Under the pieces are notes generated by a model. That model was not told where the DNA came from. It was given only the letters and a program-made list of their open reading frames with translations, and ran no database searches. A DNA stretch of 44,540 nt. Origin: Candidatus Limivicinus sp. (GTDB taxonomy: Bacteria; Bacillota; Clostridia; Oscillospirales; Oscillospiraceae). The stretch spans positions 1 through 44,540 of the forward strand of contig JARHZW010000031.1 of assembly GCA_029264685.1 (NCBI GenBank), in the 5' to 3' direction. Shown here piece by piece: positions 24,955 through 33,605 of this stretch; the first letter of the stretch is position 1; every line of letters begins with the position of its first letter. A program made the translations under genes and the position numbers.

Positions 24955-26202
24955 ATGAAAAAGATCATCGCAATGCTGCTTGCTCTGGTAATGGTTTTTG
25001 CCCTCTGCGCCTGCGGAGACAGCAAAGCCCCGGAAGAAACCCCTTCCGATGCTGACTCTCAGGCTCCCGCCGAAGAAGGCGGTGCAAAAGACCTGAAGGT
25101 GGGATTTATTTTCCTGCACGATGAAAACTCCACCTACGACCTTAACTTCATCAACGCCGCAAAGTCCGCTTGCGCCGCTCTTGGTTTCACCGAAGATCAG
25201 TTCATATTCCGCACCAATATTCCCGAAGGCCAGGAGTGCTACGACGCTGCCTGCGAGCTGGCTGATGCCGGCTGCTCCATCATTTTCGCAGACTCTTTCG
25301 GTCACGAGGACTTTATGATTCAGGCTGCCAAAGAATTCCCCGAGGTTCAGTTCTGCCACTCCACCGGTGTCAAAGCTCACACCGAGGGTCTTGCAAACTA
25401 CCACAATGCTTTCGCTTCCATTTATGAAGGCCGCTACCTTGCAGGTATTGCCGCCGGCATGAAGCTCAACGAGATGATCGAGGCCGGTGAATTCACCGCC
25501 GAAGAGGCAAAGCTCGGTTATGTAGGTGCTTTCACCTATGCCGAAGTTGTTTCCGGTTACACCTCCTTCTTCCTTGGCGCACGCTCCGTATGCCCCACCG
25601 TTACTATGGATGTTACCTTCACCGGCTCCTGGTACGATGAGACCGCCGAAAAAGAAGCTGCCAACAAGCTCATCGAGGGCGGCTGCAAGCTTATCAGCCA
25701 GCACGCCGACTCCATGGGTGCTCCTACCGCCTGCGAAACTGCCGGTGTACCCAATGTCAGCTACAACGGCAGCACTCTTGATGCCTGCCCCAACACCTTT
25801 ATCGTTTCCTCCCGCATTGACTGGGCTCCCTACTACATCTATGTCATTAACGCAGTTATGAACGACGAGGAGATCGCCGCAGACTGGACCGGTACTCTGG
25901 CCACCGGCTCCGTCGTCCTCACTAACGTAAATGAAAAAGCCGCTGCTAAGGGTACTGTTGAAGCCATTTCCGAAGCAAAGGCAAAGCTGGAGAGCGGAGA
26001 GCTTCATGTATTTGACACCGCTACCTTCACCGTAGACGGCAAGGCAGTGGATTCCTATCTGGCCGATGTTGACTCCGACGCTAAGTTTGAGCATGACACC
26101 GAGGCAATCGCCGACGGTTACTTCCACGAGTCCGAGCACCGTGCTGCTCCCTACTTCGACCTGCAGATAGACGGTATCAACCTTCTGGATACCAAATTCT
26201 GA
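24955..26202 (+). CDS. BMP-family substrate-binding lipoprotein of a nucleoside ABC importer
   Basis: A 415-residue lipoprotein. The signal peptide ends in lipobox LCAC with acylated Cys at residue 20, followed by an acidic linker. The BMP/PnrA domain starts near residue 47 (LKVGFIFLHDENSTYD). The family includes PnrA and YufN/NupN, which bind purine nucleosides. The guanine riboswitch upstream and the ABC genes downstream make guanosine, inosine or xanthosine the likely cargo; the ligand itself is inferred. GAGGAG precedes the ATG. Codon use is strongly C-ending, as in highly expressed genes. Two hairpins separate it from the ATPase gene. Confidence 0.92.
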   Translation: MKKIIAMLLALVMVFALCACGDSKAPEETPSDADSQAPAEEGGAKDLKVGFIFLHDENSTYDLNFINAAKSACAALGFTEDQFIFRTNIPEGQECYDAACELADAGCSIIFADSFGHEDFMIQAAKEFPEVQFCHSTGVKAHTEGLANYHNAFASIYEGRYLAGIAAGMKLNEMIEAGEFTAEEAKLGYVGAFTYAEVVSGYTSFFLGARSVCPTVTMDVTFTGSWYDETAEKEAANKLIEGGCKLISQHADSMGAPTACETAGVPNVSYNGSTLDACPNTFIVSSRIDWAPYYIYVINAVMNDEEIAADWTGTLATGSVVLTNVNEKAAAKGTVEAISEAKAKLESGELHVFDTATFTVDGKAVDSYLADVDSDAKFEHDTEAIADGYFHESEHRAAPYFDLQIDGINLLDTKF

Positions 26203-26218
26203 TTTAATTTATACATCC

Positions 26219-26316
26219 GGGAAGTCCCGTTTTCATGCGGGACTTCCCTTTGTACTGTAAAGGGAAGAACAGAGCTTTTTGCCTCCGGGTTTCCCTTTGC
26301 AGTATTCTGCTTTTTT
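26219..26316 (+). terminator. Tandem hairpins after the lipoprotein gene
   Basis: Hairpin one is a perfect 11-bp stem GGGAAGTCCCG/CGGGACTTCCC (26219-26248) with only a weak T-run. Hairpin two pairs 26253-26266 with 26291-26304 (13 of 14) and is followed by TTTTTT at 26311-26316. They probably cause partial termination or protect the upstream mRNA, giving more lipoprotein than ATPase and permease. Confidence 0.7.
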
Positions 26317-26355
26317 AATGTTATTCATTCATATTTAACAGGGAGTGTGAAGTGG

Positions 26356-27894
26356 TTGGATACAAGGGTTCCCGCAGTAAAAATGCGAAACATAACCAAG
26401 ACTTTCGGAAATGTGGTAGCTAATGACAAGGTATGGCTGGACATATACAGAGGGGAAATACTGGCTCTGCTGGGTGAAAACGGCAGCGGCAAAACCACCC
26501 TTATGAATATGCTCTCCGGTATATACTTTCCCGATGAGGGTGAAATTTCCATAGACGGAAAGGAAGTGGTCATCCGCTCACCCAAGGATGCTTTCAAGCT
26601 GGGCATAGGCATGATACACCAGCACTTCAAGCTTGTTGACGTGCTTACCGCCGCAGAAAACATTGTACTCGGGCTGAAGGACGAGGGCCGTCTGGATATG
26701 CGAAAGGTCAACGAAAAGGTTAAGGAAATCTGCGATGCCTACGGCTTTGAAGTTGATCCCTCACAGAAAATTTACGATATGTCAGTGTCTCAGAAGCAGA
26801 CAGTTGAGATAATAAAGGTATTGTACAGAGGTGCAGACATTTTGATTCTGGACGAGCCTACCGCTGTTCTTACTCCTCAGGAAACCGACAAGCTTTTTGC
26901 AGTTTTGCGCAATATGCGTGATGCAGGTAAGGCTATTGTTATAATCACCCATAAAATGCACGAGGTGGAGGCCCTCTCCGACAGGGTGGCCGTTCTGCGC
27001 CACGGTCAGTTTATCGGCGATATGCCCACTAAAGACACAAATGCTCAGGAAATGACCAATATGATGGTCGGTCATCCCGTGGTTCTGAATATCGACCGTC
27101 CAGAGCCTGTAAATCCCAAGTCCAGAATAGAGGTCAAAAATCTGACCGTGAAGAATATTGACGGCATAGTGAAGCTGGATGATGTTTCCTTTACCGCAAA
27201 TTCAGGGGAAATTCTGGGCATTGCAGGTATTTCCGGCTGCGGTCAAAAGGAGCTGCTGGAGGCCATTGCCGGACTTCAGCCCACCGAAAGCGGCAGCATT
27301 TGCTATATAAATGACGACGGCGAGAGAGAGGAGCTTGTGGGCAAAGATCCTATGGACATTGCAAAGCTGGGAGTTTCCCTTTCCTTTGTGCCTGAGGACA
27401 GGCTGGGTATGGGTCTTGTGGGAAACATGGATCTTGCCGACAACATGATGCTCCGTTCCTTCCGTCGGGGTCACTCCTTCTTTACCGACAGAAAAAGTCC
27501 CAAAAGACTGGCTCAGGATGTTGTTGACAAGCTGGAAGTCAGCACTCCCGGAATTTCCACCCCCGTGCGCCGTCTCTCCGGCGGTAATGTCCAGAAAGTG
27601 CTGATAGGCCGTGAAATTGCTTCCGCTCCCACGGTTCTGCTTACAGCCTACGCAGTTCGTGGTCTTGACATAAATTCCTCCTACACCATTTATGACCTTA
27701 TCAACAAGCAGAAGCAGGCCGGTGTGGCAGTTATATATGTAGGCGAGGACCTTGACGTGCTTCTGGAGCTGGCAGACAGAATTCTTATTCTCTGCGGCGG
27801 CAAGGTCAGCGGCATTATTCCCGGCAGGGGTGCCAAAAAAGAACAGGTCGGCATGATGATGACAAGGCTGGGAGGTAAGGAAGAAAATGAATAA
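26356..27894 (+). CDS. Nucleoside ABC importer ATPase, two nucleotide-binding domains
   Basis: About 512 residues holding two fused NBDs, as in the YufO/NupO and RbsA type. NBD1 has Walker A GENGSGKTT (about 40-48) and Walker B ILILDEPTAVLT, but its signature is SVSQKQ rather than LSGGQ. NBD2 has a degenerate Walker A (GISGCGQKE) and Walker B (VLLTAYAVRGLDI) but an intact LSGGN signature. One complete ATP site therefore forms from NBD1 Walker motifs and the NBD2 signature. I chose TTG at 26356, ten bases after GGGAG; GTG at 26347 and ATG at 26383 are possible starts. The end overlaps the next gene by eight bases. Confidence 0.92.
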   Translation: MDTRVPAVKMRNITKTFGNVVANDKVWLDIYRGEILALLGENGSGKTTLMNMLSGIYFPDEGEISIDGKEVVIRSPKDAFKLGIGMIHQHFKLVDVLTAAENIVLGLKDEGRLDMRKVNEKVKEICDAYGFEVDPSQKIYDMSVSQKQTVEIIKVLYRGADILILDEPTAVLTPQETDKLFAVLRNMRDAGKAIVIITHKMHEVEALSDRVAVLRHGQFIGDMPTKDTNAQEMTNMMVGHPVVLNIDRPEPVNPKSRIEVKNLTVKNIDGIVKLDDVSFTANSGEILGIAGISGCGQKELLEAIAGLQPTESGSICYINDDGEREELVGKDPMDIAKLGVSLSFVPEDRLGMGLVGNMDLADNMMLRSFRRGHSFFTDRKSPKRLAQDVVDKLEVSTPGISTPVRRLSGGNVQKVLIGREIASAPTVLLTAYAVRGLDINSSYTIYDLINKQKQAGVAVIYVGEDLDVLLELADRILILCGGKVSGIIPGRGAKKEQVGMMMTRLGGKEENE

Positions 27895-28993
27895 AGAAAA
27901 CCGTGGGCCTCTGGTCCACATTGTAAAGCGCGGCAGTATCCCATGGTACACCGGATGGCTTATAAGAGGTTCCGCCATTGTTCTGGCTCTTATCGTCTGC
28001 GCTCTGGTCACCACCCTGCTGACCGGCGAAAACCCCATTCAGATTTATGCTGCCATGTTTAAAGGCGCTTTCGGCACACCAAGAAAAATCTGGATCCTGC
28101 TTCAGAATCTGTCCATTCTGCTCTGCATTGCCCTTGCCCTGACTCCCGCATTTAAAATGCGCTTCTGGAATATAGGCGGTGAAGGACAGGTGCTTATCGG
28201 TGGTCTTGCGTCCGCCGCCTGCATGATACTGCTGGGCGACAAAGTTCCCAACTGGGCGCTTATCTGCATAATGGTTGCGGCAAGCATCGGAGCCGGTGCT
28301 CTCTGGGCGGTCATTCCCGGCTTTTTCAAGGCCAAATGGAACACCAACGAAACCCTTTTCACCCTTATGATGAACTATGTTGCCATTCAGCTTGTGGCGT
28401 TTTTCGTCATTTTATGGGAGGTACCCAAGGGTGCAGGCAAAATCGGCATTATAAATCAGAGCACTCAGGCAGGCTGGCTTCCTCAGATCGGCAGCTACAA
28501 ATATCTTCTGAACATTATTATTGTGGCTCTCATTACCATTGGGATGTATGTTTACCTCAACTACTCAAAGCACGGATATGAAATTTCCGTGGTTGGCGAG
28601 AGTGAGCGCACCGCAAGATATGTCGGTATCAAGGTGGAGAAGGTCATTATCCGCACCATGTTGCTTTCCGGCGCAATCTGCGGCATTGCAGGCCTTTTGC
28701 TTGTTGGCGGAACCGACCACACCATTACAACCACTATTGCCGGCGGCCGTGGCTACACCGCAATCATGGTTGCATGGCTTGCAAAGTTTAACCCCATTAC
28801 CATGATTTTTGCCAGCCTGCTTCTGGTTTTCCTCAGCCGTGGCGCCACTGAGATTTCCACAATTTTCGGTCTTAACCACTCCTTTGCCGACATTCTCACC
28901 GGCATTATCCTGTTTTTCATAATCGGCAGCGAGTTTTTCATCAACTACAAACTGAGCTTTCGCAAAAGCGCAAAAAAGGAGGCTGAAGCATAA
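27887..28993 (+). CDS. Nucleoside ABC importer permease (YufP/NupP-like)
   Basis: A 368-residue polytopic protein of the BPD_transp_2 (ribose/branched-chain amino acid type) permease family, about nine to ten membrane segments. FWNIGGEGQVLIGGLASA (about 90-107) and NETLFTLMMNYVAIQL (about 150-165) fit the family. AVVGE-like VVGESERTARYVGI (about 235-248) is the cytoplasmic loop contacting the ATPase. GGAGGTAAGG lies within the end of the ATPase gene, overlapped by eight bases. It pairs with the following permease to form the channel. Confidence 0.92.
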   Translation: MNKENRGPLVHIVKRGSIPWYTGWLIRGSAIVLALIVCALVTTLLTGENPIQIYAAMFKGAFGTPRKIWILLQNLSILLCIALALTPAFKMRFWNIGGEGQVLIGGLASAACMILLGDKVPNWALICIMVAASIGAGALWAVIPGFFKAKWNTNETLFTLMMNYVAIQLVAFFVILWEVPKGAGKIGIINQSTQAGWLPQIGSYKYLLNIIIVALITIGMYVYLNYSKHGYEISVVGESERTARYVGIKVEKVIIRTMLLSGAICGIAGLLLVGGTDHTITTTIAGGRGYTAIMVAWLAKFNPITMIFASLLLVFLSRGATEISTIFGLNHSFADILTGIILFFIIGSEFFINYKLSFRKSAKKEAEA

Positions 28994-29988
28994 TGTTTGA
29001 TTTTGTTTCCTTTATACCCAGAGCCGTGGTTCAGGGTGTTCCCCTGCTTTACGGCTGCACCGGTGAAACCCTCACCGAGAAATCCGGAAACCTAAATCTG
29101 GGTATCCCCGGTATCATGTATGTGGGTGGTATTTCAGGCGTTATAGGAGCTTTTCTTTATGAGCAGAGCCTGCCTTCTCCCGATGCTATAAACGGTTTTC
29201 TGGCGGTTTTGATTCCCGTTTTGTCCTGCCTTTTAGGCTCACTGCTTATGGGACTTCTGTACTGCTTTCTGACTGTCACTTTAAGGGCAAACCAGAATGT
29301 CACCGGCCTTGCCATGACCACTTTCGGAGTAGGCTTCGGAAACTTCTTCGGCGGCTCACTGATTAAGCTTACGGGAAGTGAGGTTCCCTCCATCGCCCTT
29401 TCCAACACCTCCGCATTTTTCAGCCGCTCTCTTCCCTTTGCGGACAAGCTGGGCTGGTTCGGCAAAATATTCCTTTCCTACGGATTTTTAGCCTATCTTT
29501 CTGTGGCCATTGCTCTGATTGCCGCCTATATGCTGAAAAAGACCCGTGTAGGCTTACAGCTCCGTGCAGTAGGTGAAAGCCCCGAAACGGCGGATGCAGC
29601 CGGTATAAACGTAAACCGCTACAAATATGTTGCCACCTGCGTGGGAAGTATGATTGCAGGTCTGGGCGGTCTGTACTACGTTATGGACTATGCCTGCGGC
29701 GTCTGGTCAAACGACGCTTTCGGTGACCGAGGCTGGCTTGCAATCGCCCTTGTTATCTTTACCATCTGGCGTCCCAACTGGGCCGTTATATCTTCCTTCC
29801 TGTTCGGAGGACTCTACATTCTTTACCTGTTCATACCAACGGGCATGAACCTGTGCGTAAAAGAGCTTTACAAAATGATTCCTTATATCGTAACGATTAT
29901 AGTCCTTATAATCACCAGCATGAGAAACAAGCGGGAAAATCAGCCCCCTGCTTCTCTTGGACTTGCGTATTTCAGGGAAGAACGATAG
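28993..29988 (+). CDS. Nucleoside ABC importer permease (YufQ/NupQ-like)
   Basis: A 331-residue second BPD_transp_2 permease. TEKSGNLNLGIPGIMYVGG (about 29-47) near the start and LRAVGESPETADAAGINVNRYK (loop near 190-211, broken here as the coupling segment) are typical. The ATG shares one base with the previous stop (TAATG). Together with the lipoprotein, ATPase and first permease it completes a four-gene importer, ended by the terminator at 29992-30027. Confidence 0.92.
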   Translation: MFDFVSFIPRAVVQGVPLLYGCTGETLTEKSGNLNLGIPGIMYVGGISGVIGAFLYEQSLPSPDAINGFLAVLIPVLSCLLGSLLMGLLYCFLTVTLRANQNVTGLAMTTFGVGFGNFFGGSLIKLTGSEVPSIALSNTSAFFSRSLPFADKLGWFGKIFLSYGFLAYLSVAIALIAAYMLKKTRVGLQLRAVGESPETADAAGINVNRYKYVATCVGSMIAGLGGLYYVMDYACGVWSNDAFGDRGWLAIALVIFTIWRPNWAVISSFLFGGLYILYLFIPTGMNLCVKELYKMIPYIVTIIVLIITSMRNKRENQPPASLGLAYFREER

Positions 29989-29991
29989 ACG

Positions 29992-30027
29992 AAAAAATTA
30001 CCGATACATAGTATCGGTAATTTTTTT
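29992..30027 (+). terminator. Terminator of the importer operon
   Basis: Perfect 11-bp stem ATTACCGATAC/GTATCGGTAAT (29997-30007, 30011-30021), three-base loop, T-run to 30027. An A-run on the left makes it usable from both sides. Confidence 0.92.
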
Positions 30028-30214
30028 ATGTGCAATGTTTAAAAGTCTCCCTGTTTTTTCTCTAATCGGCGGGAAATCCGGCAAAAAGCCATTAGTTTTC
30101 CACAATTTATTCGCCGTCGTTGTTTATTTACGCTGATTTTGTTGAAACAGCGGCTTTAACTGCCGATTTATGATTTCTCCTGTGAGGTTTTCCAACAGTC
30201 TGCATAGAAAATGC

Positions 30215-30685
30215 TCAGAGTTTTTGATTGCCTGTTATTTTGCGGAGTTTTTCATTCAATTTTTTTACTGCCTGTTTCCACGCAAAATACTGTATAACCC
30301 AAATTAGTGCAAAATAAAGAATGAAAATGCCGAAATAAATGATAAAACCGCTTACACTGTGTTCCATCCAGTTAAGTAAATATGCTGTGGGAAGCATAAC
30401 AAAAGCATTTATCAGAAAATATACGCCTGTCTGCTTTAAAATACTCCATCCTTCTGCCTCCCAGACCACAGAGCCGGCAGAAAAGCTTACGCCTACCACA
30501 CCGCAAAGTATGGTTTGTAAGATAACCGCATTGATTTCATTTCCCACATAGGAAATCAACTCTGGAGAACAGGGATAGAACCCCCCGTCTCCAAAAAGCA
30601 GCGAACCCAGCACAGAAAAAATATGTCCGATGGCAACACCCAGAGGAAAACCCAGAAGTCCACGTAAAATTGCTTTTCTTTTCAT
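30215..30685 (-). CDS. DUF3021 four-helix membrane protein
   Basis: A 156-residue protein with four hydrophobic segments (about 7-30, 50-72, 83-105, 112-135) and a basic C-terminus, the layout of DUF3021. Proteins of this type are regularly encoded with a LytTR regulator, as here nine bases upstream, and are thought to hold the regulator in check at the membrane. No enzyme motif is visible. A ribosome binding site is formed by GAGGTGAT before the ATG. About 185 bases downstream of it hold nothing I can support. Confidence 0.82.
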   Translation of the reverse strand: MKRKAILRGLLGFPLGVAIGHIFSVLGSLLFGDGGFYPCSPELISYVGNEINAVILQTILCGVVGVSFSAGSVVWEAEGWSILKQTGVYFLINAFVMLPTAYLLNWMEHSVSGFIIYFGIFILYFALIWVIQYFAWKQAVKKLNEKLRKITGNQKL

Positions 30686-30694
30686 TTTATCACC

Positions 30695-31135
30695 TCATAC
30701 ACCCAGAATTTTCTTGATTTTTGATACATAGCGTCTTGAAACATAGGAAGTGGAGCCGTCCTCCATTTTAATTGATATGGTACCTGCAAAGCTCAAGTCA
30801 AAGCTCTTTGCCTTTTTCAAATTCACAATCTCGGAATTTGAAATGCGGACAAAAGTTTCCTTGTCCAACCGTTCCTCCGCCTCGTAGAGACGCAGCCTGA
30901 GAACGTACTCACCCTTATTTGCAGCTGCAAAGACCTTTCCTGCGTTGGCATAAACACGAATCAAATCCGTAGGGTCCAGAATTTCCAGTTTACCACCCTT
31001 AAAGCCGGAAATAACAGCAGGGGAATCCTCCGACAGCTTTCTTATCAGTGCATTTACATCCTCTGTTATTTCAGCAGTTAAAATGATCACTTTCGGTTCA
31101 TTGCAGGAATCGTCTATTTTTATTTCAAATTTCAC
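30695..31135 (-). CDS. LytTR-domain transcription regulator
   Basis: A 146-residue protein. An N-terminal part of about 45 residues lacks any receiver domain, and a LytTR DNA-binding domain follows (about 46-146), including RLDKETFVRISNSEIVNLKKA and the terminal YVSRRYVSKIKKILG. Such stand-alone LytTR proteins paired with DUF3021 are common in Firmicutes and often autoregulate. GGAGGGG precedes the ATG. Targets cannot be read from the sequence. Confidence 0.88.
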   Translation of the reverse strand: MKFEIKIDDSCNEPKVIILTAEITEDVNALIRKLSEDSPAVISGFKGGKLEILDPTDLIRVYANAGKVFAAANKGEYVLRLRLYEAEERLDKETFVRISNSEIVNLKKAKSFDLSFAGTISIKMEDGSTSYVSRRYVSKIKKILGV

Positions 31136-31158
31136 TCTTTTCCCCTCCTTGTGGCATT

Positions 31159-31187
31159 ATTATAGAAAACGGGAAACATATTGGCAA
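31159..31187 (-). promoter_or_regulatory. Sigma-A promoter of the LytTR-DUF3021 pair
   Basis: On the minus strand TTGCCA (31182-31187), 17-base spacer, perfect TATAAT (31159-31164), 24 bases before the start. Confidence 0.8.
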
Positions 31188-31249
31188 CTGATTTTCAATA
31201 ATCGGTCTGATTTTAAACACAGGTGGTAAATCGGACTTCCTATATAAGC

Positions 31250-31280
31250 AAAAAAGCTCTTTCACAGAAAGAGCTTTTTT
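31250..31280 (-). terminator. Terminator of pyrR-uraA (bidirectional form)
   Basis: GCTCTTTC/GAAAGAGC stem (31256-31263, 31267-31274) flanked by A6 and T6, so the symmetry allows use in both directions; it lies 22 bases after the uraA stop. Confidence 0.9.
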
Positions 31281-31301
31281 ATATATTTAAGTATTTGATT
31301 T

Positions 31302-32660
31302 TCAGACCTTGAAGTTAACAGAGGTGGAACCCTCATCCTCCTGCTGGAACTCGTAATCCTTCCCGGGGAGAATTGCGTTCAGGCCGATTCCCACCAGAGA
31401 AGCCACTGCCAGCCCTGAAAGGCTTACCACACCTATCTGTATTGCGCCGGAGTAGCTGATGCCTATGGCAAGAACCAGAATAAGAGCGGCAATAATAACG
31501 TTTCTGGTATTGGTGAAGTCAACCTTGTTTTCAACAACATTGCGCACACCAACGGCAGAAATCATACCGTAAAGTATGAGCGATACGCCGCCTATAGTGG
31601 CAGTAGGCATTGCGGCAACCAGAGCCGCAAACTTGGGGCAGAAGGAGACGAGAATAGCAATGCAGGCGGCTAAACGGATAACTCTGGGATCGTAGACCTT
31701 GGAGAGAGCCAGAACCCCTGTATTTTCTCCGTAGGTGGTGTTTGCAGGAGCGCCGAAGAGGGAGGCCAGAGTGGTTGCAAGCCCGTCACCCAGAAGAGTA
31801 CGGTGGAAGCCGGGGTCTACCATGTAGTTTTTCCCGCAGGTGGAGGATATGGCGCATATGTCGCCTATATGTTCAACCATGGTTGCAAGTGAAAGGGGAA
31901 CGATGGTAAAAATTGAGGACCAGAGCAGAGACCTGTCTACATCAGTGCGGAAAAGGCCGAAGACCGTGCTGTCCCAGTGAACGGGAAGGCCGAACCAGTC
32001 TGCCTGAGACACTGTCTGAACCACATTTGCACGCTCCGACGGATCAACGATCAGCGCAAACACATATGACCCAAGAACGCCCAGAAGTATGGGAATTATT
32101 TTTGCCATGCCCTTGCCCCAGATGTTAAAGCCTATAACTATGGCTATTGCCACCACGGCAACCAGACCGTTTGCACGGCAGTTAGTGATAGCGGAAGAAG
32201 AGAGTGTAAGACCGATTGCAATAATTATAGGACCTGTTACAATGGGCGGGAAGAAACGCATGACCTTTTTTACGCCGAAGGTTTTAAACAGCAGAGACAA
32301 AATAACATACATAAGTCCTGCCACCGCAACCGCAAAGCAGGCATAGGGCAGAAGCGCATTATTATACTCCGGACTTCCGTCAGCCAGAACCCCCACTGTG
32401 CGTATGGCGTTATAGCCGCCTATAAAGGCAAAGGAAGAGCCGAGGAAAGCAGGAACCTTCCCTTTGGTTATAAGGTGGAACAGCAATGTGCCGAGCCCTG
32501 CAAAAAGCAGCGTAGTTGCAACATCAAGACCGGTAAGGGCCGGAACAAGCACGGTGGCGCCGAACATTGCAAACATATGCTGTATGCCCAGCACCAGCAT
32601 TTTGGGCCTTCCAAGAACCCGAGCGTCATAAATGGGCTGGTCAAATTGTTTCTTTCCCAT
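31302..32660 (-). CDS. uraA: Uracil permease, NCS2 family
   Basis: A 452-residue polytopic importer of the nucleobase-cation symporter-2 family (UraA/PyrP). Starts with DARVLGRPKMLVLGIQHMFAMFG, then TVLVPALTGL (about 37-46). The substrate-site signature ANTTYGENTGVLALSKV lies at about 302-318, with the paired Glu in MVEHIGD near 262. Cotranscription 37 bases after pyrR makes uracil rather than xanthine the likely substrate. GAGAGG precedes the ATG. Confidence 0.94.
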   Translation of the reverse strand: MGKKQFDQPIYDARVLGRPKMLVLGIQHMFAMFGATVLVPALTGLDVATTLLFAGLGTLLFHLITKGKVPAFLGSSFAFIGGYNAIRTVGVLADGSPEYNNALLPYACFAVAVAGLMYVILSLLFKTFGVKKVMRFFPPIVTGPIIIAIGLTLSSSAITNCRANGLVAVVAIAIVIGFNIWGKGMAKIIPILLGVLGSYVFALIVDPSERANVVQTVSQADWFGLPVHWDSTVFGLFRTDVDRSLLWSSIFTIVPLSLATMVEHIGDICAISSTCGKNYMVDPGFHRTLLGDGLATTLASLFGAPANTTYGENTGVLALSKVYDPRVIRLAACIAILVSFCPKFAALVAAMPTATIGGVSLILYGMISAVGVRNVVENKVDFTNTRNVIIAALILVLAIGISYSGAIQIGVVSLSGLAVASLVGIGLNAILPGKDYEFQQEDEGSTSVNFKV

Positions 32661-32697
32661 TTTTCAGTACCTCTCTTTATATAAATTTTGTTTTGAC

Positions 32698-33237
32698 TTA
32701 TTTTTCCACAAGGAAAACGGCTGTCTCGCCGTCAAACTTGGGAAGTCTCACCTCTATCAGCTCATTTCTTGAGCTGGGAATATTTTTTCCCACAAAATCC
32801 GGCCTTATGGGCAGTTCTCTGTGGCCACGATCGATAAGCACTGCAAGCTGTATGCTTTTCGGTCTGCCGCAGGAAAAAACAGCTTCTATGGCCGCTCTCA
32901 CAGTGCGGCCCGTATAAATCACATCATCCACTATCACAAGATCCTTTCCGTCAACGGAAAAGGGAAATTCCGCCGCTCTCACCTGAGGATTTTCGGACAC
33001 GGCAGTTAAATCATCCCGATAAAAACCTATGTCTATACTGGTGCAGGGTACTTCCACACCCTCAATTTTCAGGATGTTTTCTTTTATCTGCTCTGCAAGA
33101 GGTTCTCCCCTGCGGAGGATTCCTGCCAGCACTAAATTTTCCGCACCTTTGTTTTTTTCCACAATCTGATGAGAAATGCGGGTCATGGCACGGTTTACCG
33201 CAGCTTCATCCATTATCTGAGCTTTAATTTTCAACAT
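32698..33237 (-). CDS. pyrR: PyrR attenuation protein/uracil phosphoribosyltransferase
   Basis: A 179-residue PRTase-fold protein that binds pyr mRNA when UMP is high and often retains uracil PRTase activity. The PRPP motif is LVIVDDVIYTGRTVRAA (about 94-110); GILRRGEPLA (about 43-52) and IDRGHRELPIRPDFVGK (about 135-151) are family landmarks. AGAGAGGTGG precedes the ATG. It leads the pyrR-uraA operon; the other pyr genes are not in the window. Confidence 0.96.
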   Translation of the reverse strand: MLKIKAQIMDEAAVNRAMTRISHQIVEKNKGAENLVLAGILRRGEPLAEQIKENILKIEGVEVPCTSIDIGFYRDDLTAVSENPQVRAAEFPFSVDGKDLVIVDDVIYTGRTVRAAIEAVFSCGRPKSIQLAVLIDRGHRELPIRPDFVGKNIPSSRNELIEVRLPKFDGETAVFLVEK

Positions 33238-33261
33238 TTTCCACCTCTCTTAAACAGGCAC

Positions 33262-33357
33262 AAAAAAAGTCCTGCCGGTTTCCGACAAGACACACAGATA
33301 CAGAGATACCACGGGTATCTCTGAAATATGAGCGATTTTGCCGGTCTCTCTGTACCG
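33262..33357 (-). promoter_or_regulatory. PyrR-dependent attenuator
   Basis: Read on the minus strand: a binding-loop hairpin with CGGT/ACCG (33342-33357) presenting ACAGAGAG, close to the PyrR CAGAGAGG consensus. A perfect 10-bp hairpin follows (33301-33310 with 33314-33323), then a terminator (10-bp stem 33269-33278 with 33282-33291 and seven T at 33262-33268). UMP-bound PyrR should stabilise the first hairpin and permit termination. Confidence 0.8.
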
Positions 33358-33385
33358 AAGCTTAAAAATCTTTTTTCCTTTTCGG

Positions 33386-33414
33386 ATTATAAGTCATGGC
33401 ATACCAGATTTCAA
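33386..33414 (-). promoter_or_regulatory. Sigma-A promoter of pyrR-uraA
   Basis: On the minus strand TTGAAA (33409-33414), 17-base spacer, perfect TATAAT (33386-33391), just upstream of the attenuator. Confidence 0.82.
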
Positions 33415-33537
33415 GCCTGTTTCACGCTTTCGTACGCTGTTATAAATACTAACAAATTATGAACACGCCATTTGTGGCATATATACAACGGCCATTCCGA
33501 CTTAATAAATATTTTACATATTTTTACCACGGGCGGC

Positions 33538-33566
33538 TTGTATAAATGCGTAAAACCATATAATAT
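33538..33566 (+). promoter_or_regulatory. Promoter of the HAD phosphatase gene
   Basis: TTGTAT (33538-33543), 17-base spacer, TAATAT (33561-33566), in an AT-rich stretch; an overlapping TATAAT at 33559 would have a 15-base spacer. Confidence 0.55.
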
Positions 33567-33605
33567 GTATATATAAAATAACTATAATCAGGAAGTGTGT
33601 TTAAA

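Noticed and set aside
24910..26139. 409-codon open frame on the minus strand
   Set aside because: It is antisense to the BMP lipoprotein, whose lipobox, domain match and codon bias are clear. The shadow frame is Gly/Val-rich, as expected opposite C-ending codons.
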